From Puffinus mauretanicus (taxonomy: Eukaryota > Chordata > Aves > Procellariiformes > Procellariidae), in the NCBI GenBank assembly GCA_023333565.1, contig JAJKFH010001094.1:3286001-3350000 (forward strand): a stretch of 64,000 nt of DNA, in the 5' to 3' direction. Below are positions 30,986-43,017 of the stretch, one piece after another (within the stretch, counting starts at the first letter, position 1; each line of letters starts with the position of its first letter). The notes under the pieces were generated by a model. That model made no database searches and was not told the origin of the DNA. It was given only the letters and a program-made list of their open reading frames with translations. The position numbers were made by a program, and so were the translations under genes.

Positions 30986-33438
30986 TGATCTTCTTCCTTA
31001 TTTTCCCCTTCTCCCTCTCCTTCCCTGTGGATTTGAACCCAGTCCTGCCTGGCTGGATATCTGGCAGGAGGGATGGATGGTGCCCTTCCCAGCAGAGATA
31101 GCCAGACACTTAAGTGGTTTCCTAGAAAGTGGGAGATGTTCGTGTTGGGAAGCTTTTGGCAAGACACCCAATCGCTAATGGTCTATATGAAGGGGTGAGA
31201 GCATGGGACCAGCTGAAGCTCCTGCTCTATTTACAACAAACACTTTTTTTAAAAAAAAAAAAAGTTATTTTGCCTCCGTTTTGGGAAGGAACAATACAGA
31301 TTCTGAACTCCAGAAAAGGTTGCAGAGCAGTAAATCCCAACCTGACATAGGTTCTTCCATGTCAGCCTGTGCTTGATCCACAGAAAGGGGGAAAGTTTAA
31401 GACACCTCACCTCCCTTTGGCATCCGTTGCCCAGGATGCTGGGTATCAGAATTAGATGCCACAGCTCCAGACTCTCTCCCAGCCTCCACAAAGTCCAGAC
31501 ACAAGGGGTCAGGCAAATAAATCCTGGGGTGTAAATCCCAAAAAAACAATGGCAGCTTTCTGACAAAATCACTGAGCATCAACCCTGATTTCCTAGCTTT
31601 TAGCCCTACATCCTAATCTGTAGACAATCAGTCCTTTAAATACAGTTAGAGTGTATTCAATACTGATTTGTTACCAAGTAATAACATTAGAAATGAAATA
31701 TAGGACTTACTCGTAAGGTTTCATTTTATTGCCACCTAAATTCCTGTCTGATGTAATACACTGGAAATATCTCCTGGCAAGATGAAAATTTCTCCTCCAA
31801 AGTGATACCCAACTCAAGGAAACCACCTAGGAGAAATTAAAATCTTGTTCAGCAAAGTGATTCAACTTCCTTGCTATTTGATTTGCAGTTCATCTTTAGA
31901 AAAGTATATACATTTCTTAGCTTTTGACAGCTGAATTTCTTAAGCCAGTAAGAAATTAGGCTCACTCAAGCACAGAATAATTCCATCAGTAGCCAGAACA
32001 GATACCCCATCCCACCCTGTATTTAATTTTATTTAGTGCATTTGGTACAAAGGACAGACAAGCTTTAAAATGCTAAAATTTAAAAAAAAACCAAAACAAA
32101 ACAAAACAAAAAAACCCAAACAACACAAAAAAAACCCCAAACAAAACAAAAACCTCACCAACAATAACAAACCTATTTTGATGAATTAGCAGCCTGCAAT
32201 GCATTTCTAGTCAGGGCCTCTGTCAACAGAGCTTTGAATTTTTTTTTTTTTTTTTTTTTTTTTAAGAGAAAGGTAAGATGAAATTCCTTGAGAGGGAAGG
32301 CCTGGTTTGAGTGATTTTATCTAACTTAAATGCTGCTTTTGCAAGGTCACATATCCCCATGCTTATCTTTTCTACCCATAAATATAATTAGTTCCACACC
32401 TCTAAAATGAACCTTCCCCCAAAGTTCAGTTCAGGAGTCTCGTGATGCTTTTTTTAATTTAAGAAGTTACTTGTAGCCTTGATACAACTGCGTGATCACC
32501 TGGTTAGCTCCACAAAATCAGTATTTCAGGGCCACTTAAACTAGGGGACCCTAACATGTCCTGGTACTATCAAGACTAACTCCATCAACTTCAGTGAAGA
32601 AACATTTCTGTAGAAGACAAGTATATGACAAAAGAGTTATACGTAAGAGCTTTTCTACAGATAGATAAATATGCCTGAAAAATTAACTTTTTGGAGATTA
32701 CACTTGGAGTGCCTCATATATTCATGTACTCACAGAACAAGTATGAGTATAACCATTGTATGTATTATGAATAACAACACAGCGTTTACAGTGACCAACA
32801 GCAAATCCCAGATTATATATTTGGTCTCTTTTCAATCAAAACCAGGGAGAAGTTCTCCATTACAAGTTCTGTTGCAGGCAATGATTGGTCTGTTCAATTA
32901 AACGAAGTCATTGCACGGTTTCTGAAAATGGCAAATAAAAACAGCACTGGAAGTGAGGAGGATTAGCCAGAGGAGGGAATGACTATTTTAAACCACTTGA
33001 CTCATCAGAGTAGAAGTGTCAATTCAGAATATAGGGCTGAACTTTGTTGTCATCTGTACATTGACTAGAACCATAGAAAAGAATTGCTACAGACTTTGCA
33101 GAATTTTCTCCCACAGTCTCTGGAAAGGAACTCTTTTTTCTGGAATACTGTCAGGCTTTTCCTGCCCCTTCTCTATTCCCAGGAGAGGTGACTGCAAAAA
33201 CAAAAGGAAAGAAAAATTTTAAAACTACTTGTTTGATAAAAAAATGCAAAATCTGGGAGAGAAATTATAGAAACAATTGTGGGGAGCTTTTTTTTTTTTT
33301 CTTTTTTAAAGAAAGGCTACTACTGACAAAAAAGATTTAAAGCATTTCAGTTAGCTTTCCTTAGGTTGGCACCTCAATCCCTGAATAAACGTCCGTCCAC
33401 TACAGGTGTCTGTTCCTACATCCAGGAAAATTGGGGTT
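30986..33438. other. unannotated DNA with simple A/T tracts
   Basis: A-rich (CAAAA)-type sequence lies at 32078-32160, an uninterrupted run of 25 T at 32239-32263, and poly-A at 31249-31263. No gene or transposon is recognisable. Confidence 0.5.
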
Positions 33439-33610
33439 GTCTGGTATTAGCCTAGGGGGACCTTGGAATCAGGATTCCATGGTTCATATCCCTTGACTAC
33501 CCACTTATTTGCATTGGGCAGATCACGATCTTTCTGTATGATCATCTATTCCCAATAAGGAAGTGGAAACTTAATTAGGCACTGGAAAGTTATTTTAGTA
33601 TCCCAAGTGG
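33439..33610 (+). repeat. MIR-class SINE, diverged
   Basis: The order GGAATCAGGATTCCATGGTT, CCCACTTATTTGC, TTGGGCAGATCACGATC and CTTTCTGTATGATCATCT follows the plus-strand MIR consensus (GGAGTCAGACTGCCTGGGTT, CCACTTACTAGC, TTGGGCAAGTTACTTAAC, CTCTGTGCC...CATCT). Divergence is high but the sequence of blocks is convincing. Confidence 0.55.
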
Positions 33611-36600
33611 ATGCTGTCATAGAAGGAAAACGTAACTTTCCATTGAGAGAACGCAAGATAACTCGTGCCAGCTTGTTTCACTCCTCTCCAAGAGGCAGCT
33701 GTAGTCCCGCTAACTGGCTGTCAGAGTGGAGGGCTTTGATTTTGGAAAGGGCACCAGCAGGACAGCTGCAGTCTGCACGGAAATCCAAAGGATGGTAACT
33801 TGGACCTAGTTGGTGGTCATGTTTTCTTTGATTCTGGGACATTTCATCTGCTGCCATCTCACACAGCCCCATGCAAAGACAAAGGCTTTTCATCATCTGA
33901 ACGTTGGTCCCTCCAGGAAGAAATTAAATTACCTGACACAAAAAGGGACAGCTTGGAACGGAGGCTGTTTCTGTACTTTTCAGGACTGTTGAATATGTGA
34001 ATTGAAGTACATGAAGAGCAGTTAACTTGGTGGCTGGGTTCCCTGCATCCCTACCTGGCCACGTGCAGACTGGTCCCTGTGCAGCACTCTTCCAGCAGTG
34101 CTCAGCTAGCACTGGAGCCAGGACTATCACCCAGTGGGAGCCGTAGCTGGGGTCCCCTTGCCCCTAGCACTCACTGCAGGGATAACGAGGTAAACCTCCT
34201 CTAAGCACTGTGAACTCTGCTCACCAGCAAGCCAGAGGCACAGGTTGTGCTCCCAGCTTCCGCCTTATGCTGAAGGAGAGGAAGGGCGAAGACCCCCACC
34301 TGCTTCTCTCTCTTTGGGACTGTGGAAAGAATGAGAAAAGCAGTCCAATGTCTTTAACCCCCTATTCTCCAATCACGAGGAAAGAAGTCCAATGTCCCTT
34401 GAGGAGTCTCCAGCAGTTTCCCTTTCCCTCCAGAAAACGGAGCAGAGTGGTGTGAAAGAGCAGCTGTGGGTGACAGAGAAGAGGTAGCAAGGGTAAGCCC
34501 TGTTCCTATGGGACTCGGTGTAGGAGAACTCAGAGAGGTCTCTGGGCCTAACCTATTTTTCCCCTGCAAATAACAAAAATAATGACACAAATGACAGCAT
34601 CCACTCCTCACAGGTTTTGAATCAAAATAAACCTAACTCCAGAGTTGCTTTTCAGCCACCTTTGCATTCTCTGTTCTCTCAGTGCCAAACTCTCATACAG
34701 ACTTAATTTCCATTCTCTGCTGCAGAACGAACCATTCAAGATAATTAGCTATTCTTTTTTCTTTCCTCCCCAAAACATGGAAACTCACGTAACAGGGGAA
34801 GGGCAGGGGGAAACTCTGTGAGTTTTGCTGCTGGTCACGTAGTTAATTTTGCTGATTGAGTCACGGCTCTGTTTTCTTCCTGATGATATGCACAATTGTG
34901 TGCATAAAGGCAACAGACCCCACGTTACAACCAAGCCCAGGGCCCTGGCATTTACGATTTGCCACCAAAACATGGGGGCTCTGGGTCCCTTCCAGAACCA
35001 GCATATTCACACCTCACCAAACCTCCAGTTCTAAAACAAAAGCCTGATAAAACGGAGCTATTTTTGAAAGGGTTAGGTAACTTTTTCATACTTTCCTTTC
35101 CTCAGTGGTACCTTATATCTCTGCAACATTAAACAAACCCCTGGATAAAATAATAAAGGCAACTCTGCAGAGAAAACGCTGAATAGCTTAACAAACTAAG
35201 GAACGGCCAGATGAAATCACTCCTGAACAGGAAAAATACATGGACATTGTTCAATATTCTTGGGCTAGCCGATACTAGTGATTCCCAAAGACTGCTCTCA
35301 CTCACTCAGAAGCTTTTCCACTCTACAACTGAGAAATCCAGTTACCTGACGAAAAAGGGATCAGGAACACTTCCTTTCTAGTACCGGATCAAGCATAGAA
35401 AGTGTTTGTGGTCTCACACACCTCCTTCCAAGCCATTTGCCTCCTCCCTACCCTGTCTCCTGAGCTGCTGTGTATCTTCCCAGTTCAGCTTCCTGATTCC
35501 TCTTACTTGCATTGAACTCTTGAAATTTTTCCACGTTAGAAATATCTGCATGATTAACTTGGATGTGTCCTAATATATCTAAAAGAATTATGGAGAGCTT
35601 GAGGATGTTCATTGTGAACTGAAGAGATGGAAATGCTAAGCAAGTTATCTTTTCCAAGTTTTAGTCACTCATTTATATGAAACAAAAAGTCTAGAAAATA
35701 TGTTCTTTCCCCCTCTGCCCTTCAGTTTTTATTACCCTTATTCTTGTGGTAGCATTTCACTGTTTCCTTAGGAGTTTTGTGGTCCAAATAAGACTTCAGT
35801 GTAAAGCACAAAAAACAAACCTCCAAACTCACAACTCTAAAAGCCACTCTTCTTTCCTTCAGAAGGACAAACCCCACTGTCTCTTATAAGACACGTCAAA
35901 ACATTCCCTCTTATTTGCAAGTTTCTTTTGTTTTGCTTGTCATCCATATGTTTCTATTCTCCATTGTTACTCAGTGCAGCAGAGAAAAAATATTAAGATG
36001 CTACTATTAATTTCCACTGATTAAGTAATTCATATATCTATAAAATGAGCAAACTGCCATTTCAGCCTGTGTTCCTAGTCACTCAGAGTAGTTGGTCAAT
36101 GCAAATGATCCCCTTTGCCCTGTCTGCCTTCTCTGGTCACTGGGAAAGCTGAGCTCTTGGTCAAAAGCCAAATGATTGAATTGGTCATTTCCTGTTTCTA
36201 ACTTTACACTGCGGGTACTTTCTCCCTGGAATTTTATAAAGCTCTTGAAGAAGCTCTGGGACCATGTCAAATATGAAAATATAACACTAGATTTGGAGGA
36301 CAACGGAATAACTGTAAGAAAGAGTAGGTTTAGTAGCCTTCCACGACTGTTGGTGGCACGCTCACTGTGTATCAGAGATGTTACAGGGCAGCATACAGCA
36401 GATCTCTCCTGCTTTCAGAAGAACAAAATGATCTTGTCTGTCCAATGGTGTTCTGCTCTTTAATGTTATTTATATTTAAAATGCTATTGCCCAGGGAAGA
36501 GAAAATACTGTGTAACACCCAACACAATAAATTTCACAAGAAAAAGGCTAACATGATGACATGGGGAGTTACTCCCCCCACACCATTACCAAAGGCAGGA

Positions 36601-36683
36601 TTGTACATTGCTTTCTGTGGCTAAGCAGGGTACTTAATAGATTGCTTTTTTCCCATAAAACCACTTGGTTCTGTAGCAGAATT
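33611..36683. other. unannotated single-copy DNA
   Basis: No transposon is recognised. A minus ORF (35448-35657) contains an in-frame ATG with a good Kozak context and a hydrophobic start (NILKLSIILLDILG) that looks like a signal peptide. It is followed by a possible donor (GCAA|GTAAGA), but nothing identifies it. Other ORFs are short and featureless. Confidence 0.4.
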
Positions 36684-36765
36684 CCATTTTCCACAGCACA
36701 CCATTCCCCTATCTGGTTTAAATGGTGCCACTCATGATAGAAGAAGCCATATAGAAGGGGAGTTC
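36684..36765 (+). repeat. diverged repeat, copy A of a pair
   Basis: This ~80-bp segment aligns with 37900-37982. Shared blocks are CATTTTCCACAG, CACCA, a CTCATGAT(A/G)GAA block and a GGGGAG block near the end. The order and spacing are kept, with clear divergence elsewhere. The CTCATGATGGAAAGAG style recalls non-autonomous hAT elements that contain ACTCCCATGATGC, but no terminal inverted repeats are visible. Confidence 0.5.
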
Positions 36766-37899
36766 ACTCACAGAAAGGAAGGGGCATAGGATGCTGCAGT
36801 CAGTGGACTTTGTGCCACCTATTACAGAAAGGCTCTACTCACCCTGTCTGCTACTGCCCGAAGGGAAGAGATAAGGGAATACTCTGAATCTTCAAGTTCA
36901 CCTGAGTCGCCTTCAAGAATATCTCTATAAGGGTCAGGTGTGTTTTTTCTCAACATGAGATTGGAGACTCCCACAAAGTTTCTGAGCTGGGGCTTATGGA
37001 AAATCCCTAGATCCCACCCAGCTTGACAAAACTGCAAGAGCTGGCATGTCTCACAGACCAAGCAGAGAGGTACGGCATGGTGGATGCCCTATTAATTATT
37101 TTTACGAGTCCACTAGACCAGGAACTCATAAAGGGACCCATTTTTACACACTGTGCATATGTCTCACTCTAGAAGCTATGCAACTCCAGAATTAGCTTTG
37201 TTGTGACTACCGAACGCTCAAGTTATATATTTCAGCACAGGGGCTTGCACACAAAAGCCTGAAATTCTAGCAAATCTGTTCCACTAGACCTCTTCTGGTT
37301 TGCTGCATCAGGCTGCCAAGTATGCGGGCTCAGAACTCCAGCTAGAGGGAAGAGAAGGGACACCATATGTCATCACTCGAAATATCATTCTATTCTTACC
37401 GTTCAGTCTCTTGGGAGCTAGTACTTTTAAAGCAGCATTTTCAAAAAGAATTGCAAGCACATTTGCGGATAGAAGCCCAGTGACAGCTGATCAAACTGTT
37501 TAATTAGGCACCTACATCAGTGTAGTTGTGGATGTAGTAACTGCACCCCATGCTCAATCCAACTTGAAACAGGGCTAAATATGGGAAGCAGAACGGATCA
37601 GAAAGCCCACTGAAGCATTACCGCTTTTGCTAAAAGAAAACGTGAATTCTGCCAAATGCACTTTCCGTGAGAAAGTTTTGATTTTCTCAGAAGTTTTTGA
37701 TTTCCCGTCACAAAAAATAAAATTTTTAGCTCCAGGATGTGCTAACCCAAATCACAAAAAGCAGTCGTAACAAAAATCATAGTGTCTCTTTTCAGCTTCA
37801 TTTTCCAGTCATCATCTTAGTCCTATTGTCTCATGGGAGCGGTAATTCAAGTGTTGTGAGCCCCCCTTCTCCTTCCTCTTTGGCTCTTGGGCTTGAGCA
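36766..37899. other. unannotated DNA between two repeat copies
   Basis: No gene or known repeat is recognised. A minus ORF at 36822-37061 (79 codons) has an acidic C-terminal part (EGDSGELEDSEYS) but no known domain. Confidence 0.45.
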
Positions 37900-37982
37900 C
37901 ATTTTCCACAGTGCACCACAGTATTCTTTTTATTTGGACTCCCGCAGCTCATGATGGAAAGAGTCATCTGAATGGGGAGCGC
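37900..37982 (+). repeat. diverged repeat, copy B of a pair
   Basis: This is the partner of 36684-36765, about 1.2 kb away in the same orientation. It retains CATTTTCCACAG, GCACCACA, and CTCATGATGGAAAGAGTC followed by AATGGGGAGC. It may represent an ancient dispersed element or a local duplication. Confidence 0.5.
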
Positions 37983-40900
37983 CAGCCCTGGAGGAGAGCA
38001 GATCACGAGAACCGCAGCTTCCATGAGTCACTGCGGTAGATGCATGGGACACAGAAGATCAGGCCAGCAACTTTCAACATTTCCCATTTAAAAATTGCTT
38101 TTTGTCCCTGATCAGGAAGAGAACTCCGGAACTTTTTTTGTGATACAAATTCACATTCTTAACCGTCTCTAAGCATATTAAAAAATAGGCTTATTGCATG
38201 GCCTGTTTCCTGGCCTCTTTGAAGCCTCTGATTCCTCAGCCTGACTCTATCAGCCCTGTACCATATGTATCTGTGACAAAATTACTGCTTTCTTTGTTTT
38301 ATGATATACTAGCAGTGTAGCATCTGGCAATGTGGTTTGGGTTTTTTGTTTTGTTTTGTTTTGACTGGAAAGAAACCTCCCAAATACTCCAGTCAAACTC
38401 AAAAAGACATTAAATCAGCACTTTTTTAACTTATGCACAGAGGACGGGGGAGGATTTCCTGACTCATCAAGTGAGGACGCAGGCACGTGTATGCCAGCAC
38501 ACAGGTGGTTGTCACACAGTGATACCACGGTAAGAGGGAATGGGCACCCCTCCATCATCACACAACCCTGCCACGCATGCCGGCTGGCTGGCGGGGAAAA
38601 GGTCTCAGGCAAAGCCACCCAAGACAAGACCATCCATGTTTTCAGGCAGTTTAGCAGGAGACAGGGCTCCAGGCCTTCAGTCACGTACAGTGCTTTTTAC
38701 TGCACTTAGAAGAAAGCTCGCCGACTTCCCATACGTGCAGGATATGTCCCCTCCTCCTTTTTATCATTCCTTGTTGCGAGTGCCCTGTCAGTGAAATGCG
38801 CATTTCAACAGTGAGTCTCTCATAGCTCTCCTTATCTTTAATTTCCTTCCACTATAGTCTATTTAATGGTGCCTTTCATTTGCTGGCAATTTTTTTTTTC
38901 CCCTTCCCATTTCAGCTGCAACGGCCAGATCAGGATGAAAACTTCTCACAAGTTTAAGGGAGAGTCTGGAGGCAGAAAATGTCACGCAGGCCAAAGCAGA
39001 GATGCAGGTCAGGGCAATAAATTTGTCTGCCCTTCGCGTTTAGTTTAGCCAGACCACTTTTCAGCCTTGTGCTCCATGACAAAATCACTTTCTTGTCTTA
39101 ATTATCCGTTTTAATTCTGCCCTACTAACAAAAGGCTTAATCCAAAACCCAATAGATCAGAGCCTTTCCTTCAGATTAGACATAAACAGCAGGAGCAGTA
39201 GCAATCATCCATTTCATCATCAGTTTTCTTAGAATGCGCCTGTTGAGGGGGAAGGAAAAGCCTCATCCCTGGCTAAAAATGTCTTCTTGCAGGCCAGGGT
39301 AGGAGCTGTCTCCCTCTCCTGCTTGGGTGTTGCCCTCTTCCCTGGGTGGTCACCGGTTGTAGAAGGGCCAAATTTTCTGATTCTAGATGGTTCCTCTCAT
39401 GCCCTCCAGCAGAGGTGCAGTAGTGAAGAGGATGAAGGTGCAGGAGGAAGAGGAAGGGCAGAACTGCCCAGGCCAGAGCGAGCCTAGGCTGTGTTACAGG
39501 GATGGTGGCATTACAGATCGGCAGCAGGGAAACAGAGCAGCGAAACATTTTGGGGGGGGAAAGAAGCTGAAAAATCAGACCAACTTTTTCCTCAGTTTGA
39601 CTGCCGCATGAGACATCCCTTGCCAATGTCTCCAAAGCACATTTTTTCAGTTCATAGGAAATGAAAAAAAAAAAAAAAAGTTTTCAGGCCAATTGGACCA
39701 AAGTCAATTTTCTAAAAAATAAAAAATCCTCACAAACTGGAAATCCTGCTTTTCAGCCAGCTCTGAAAAACCCTAATCAAACAGTTTGAACAACCCATCA
39801 ACTGTATGTTATTTACTTTAGCAGCATACACACTTTTCCTATTGGAAACACTTACAAACAGCAAGTACATTCACAGAAACCGGGACTGGTTCATGCATGA
39901 TTGAGTAAAGAGTGGGATGAGAGGGGAGTATCCAGGGGGGAATATTCAAGGAATATTCATCTGTGAAAAGCCTGATGATCTCCTCTGTTTCTGTAACTGA
40001 AAAAATTTCTTATGAACGTCTGCACGTTCACATACATCATATGAGGTTCGTCATGCAAAGCTTCACTTTTTACTGTTCATGGCAGGTTATCCTGAGAAGG
40101 CAATGTGTCTCCTATTTCAGGCCGTAGGGAGGGTCGCCTTGTAATAGCACAGTGTGTAATGGGTTTCATTGCGCCTGGGAACCAAAGAATTTGACCTTTG
40201 AGCAAAATAACATGAAGTAAAAAATGCGTTCAGATCACAGTTAGGTTGAGCTAAGAGTACAGGTGGCGAGGGAGCGCTTTGAACGTTGTCCGTGTGGCCT
40301 CTCTGCGGCTCCACAACAATCAGTCCTTCCCCTTTGAAGAAAATGTGCCAGTGTTTTAAATTTAGGGAGGGAAAGGGGAAAATTTGTTAAGGGTAGGCCC
40401 ATCCCTAAATATTCAAATGTCATGAACCAGGAATCGGATGTTTAAGGAATTATCTGAAGATCATGAGGAAAAAAAAAAGGAAAAAAGTTAGATTAATTTG
40501 TATTTCTTCTGGGTTTTGTGGCTGTCTTTAGGATGCCCCTGGGTCATATTTTCAGACTTCTTCACGGTCTGAGGAGTAAAAACTTACTTATATAAAAATG
40601 AAAACTGAGATTCTCACCTAATTAAATGTCTCTGGGAATGGGAAGTTATAGGGAAAAAAAACATCCAGTATCGCGAGACTTGTGATAAAAATCACAGGAT
40701 TTGGCAACACTGAATTAATCACAAGTTACGAAGTGATAGCACTTGTTCTAGCTGAATAGCAAAAAACAAACAGGCATAAACCTTATTTAAAAATATTTTG
40801 CAGGCATGACTGCCAAACTTCAGTTGGCTGTGAGTAATACTATTCATTATTTCAGAATATTCATATAGCCAGTAGGTATTTCTGGAAATCCTTGAGAATC

Positions 40901-42769
40901 CTGCCTTTTCCATAATGCCAGAATGATTAATTTGTATTGAAAGTTTGTTACTTGCCAATTATCTATCTACTGTTTAAAAATCTGAGTCACACGATCAGCA
41001 GCCAGAAACAATACCATGCTGTATGTTTAGACATCCAAGACACATAACGAATATTCAAAGGAGAAAGTTTGCAGTCAAACCACAGGCTGAACGTTATGCA
41101 CCAAAACTAGTTAGCTAAGAAGTGAGAATAATTAGTACCTTCTCAAAAAGCCAGACCAATTGCAAGACAGTACATATCACAGAAAGGCAATTACATTAAT
41201 AACAAATATTATTTAAAATTAATATTTGGATGACCATAAAATATTTGTTCTAACTACAAACAAACAGGGATGCTCTTCTAGACAGAATATAAAAAGATCC
41301 CTAGTTTCCATTGCAGATTTAAGACTGTCAGTTTAGCTCTGCTTATACAAATGGATGAGGCAAATGTACTTCTTAGCCAGCCTGGCTTGGTCCATCTGTG
41401 CAAACTTCCCAGTAGAGCTAGATTTGCAGTTCAGTGTAAATCCAAGGTAAACAGCACGTATGATTTATATATGGGTTATCGTTCAGCCAAACTCTGGCAT
41501 TTCATTGATATGCCTGTTATTTAGATGTATTCAGAAGCCTTCCAATGCATAGGGGTTTTTCCCTTGCAGTGACTGTATTCTCAAAAGAGATGCAAGAGCC
41601 AGATCTTTTCTATTCCCCAAGGTTAAAGGCAAAAGTGAGATGTCCTTTGCTTTTTCAACTCCTTACCCATATAGAATAATTCATCTGCTGATATTCATAA
41701 GGTGACTTCCACCAGCAAATGTAAAGATGTCAGGAGGAGAATTTTTAAGCACATATGTAATTGTTTATGATTGGTATCTGCTTTTATTTAGCATACTTGC
41801 TAGTGCTCTCTTTCTGCTGCTAGTCTGTAAGAATCTTTCTTGACCAAGAAGTCTGCTCTTTAGGGAACTATATTTCATGTTCTTTCACTCTTTGCAAGCT
41901 CTGCCATAATAGAATCAATGTATCAAATCAATCCCGCAAAGAGGCCAAACAGTCTAATGGTAAAGGTAGGAGACGGAGATGTTTTCTAACAGAAATTTTG
42001 GCAGGAAGGGATTAATGTGTGTTTGCCCATTTCCTATGCTTCTCCTTCCCTGCATAAACAGTGTGGGAGAAGCAAGACGCAGAAAAAGTGTCTTGTTTGA
42101 TCCCTGATAGTATTTTTTTATTTTACCTCAGAAAGTCTTGATGAGAAAACCCTTTGAGATTTTTGAAACCACATTTCTGCAGCTAAGTCCCTTTGATTAA
42201 TAAATTAGTTAAACACATTTGTGGCAGCTCTGTACATCTTGCATTCCTTTGCACCACAGAGCAAGCATCACAGGGTGCCAGCGGAGCACCCCACTGCTCC
42301 TCCAGCTCTCTCCCCCATTGAAGTACGACTCATAATCCTTGGCACAGGCGTATGCAGTCGGGAACTTTTACTGTCCAACCGCCTACTTGGAGAAGGGGCG
42401 CATGGAAAAAACTTGTCACCCCACCCCAAGTTTGCCACCAACCTCCATCCATTGCAGGAAGGGGGGCTCTCCCCATTGTCACCCCAAAACACCACCCTTT
42501 GCCCTAGCCCTGGGCACAATGATCTCTCCGGGTGGCAGCAGGCAGCAGAGCTGGCTGATCCCGCTCTCTGCCTGATGCGGGAGGCACAATGCTGACAAGC
42601 AATCTGCAAGCGGCGTTGACTACCCAATTTAAGGATGTTTGGGGAGCGATACAGGGTAAAGATCTGAAGGGAATGATAAAGTCAATTCCCTGCCCTGCAG
42701 CTGCAGCTGTGCAGGCAAGGCCTCTCTTCGTTGTGCTGTCAGCACCCTCTAGGGGCCCACACACCTCAC
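37983..42769. other. unannotated single-copy DNA
   Basis: This stretch includes a (TTTTG)n tract at 38345-38363 and a poly-A of 16 at 39664-39679. There is no recognisable gene. The ORFs near 42221-42627 on both strands overlap each other and lead into the CpG-rich segment. Confidence 0.5.
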
Positions 42770-42905
42770 AGCGTCCGGCAGCTCCGGGCTCTGCTGGGCT
42801 CGGCCGCCGGGGCTGCAGGCACCGAGCCGGCAGCTCCCCCGCAGGGCTCCGCTTCCGCGCCCTGGCTCGGCCCGCCGGCCTGCGCCCCCCCTCTCGGGTC
42901 AGCCC
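42770..42905. promoter_or_regulatory. small CpG-rich island
   Basis: About 135 bp carry roughly 18 CpG dinucleotides in an otherwise CpG-poor neighbourhood, with GGCCGCCGGGG and CGCTTCCGCGCCCTGG among the clusters. CpG retention suggests an unmethylated regulatory element or a first exon. Open frames cross it on both strands (for example 42589-43047 plus, 152 codons), but these are expected in GC-rich DNA and end in lysine runs from the adjacent poly-A. No TATA box or splice donor decides a gene. Confidence 0.45.
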
Positions 42906-42983
42906 AGCTACCGGGTTTGTGCAAGAGGGGGTACAGGAGGGCAAATTTCAGTTTTACCTGCAAGTCAGAGATAGAGTTACAGG

Positions 42984-43017
42984 GAAAAAAAGAAAAATTA
43001 AAAAAAAAAAAAAAAAA
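42984..43017 (+). repeat. A-rich tract
   Basis: Interrupted poly-A runs end in about 18 consecutive A. This could be a retroposon tail whose body is the GC-rich segment just upstream, but no target duplication is visible. Confidence 0.8.
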
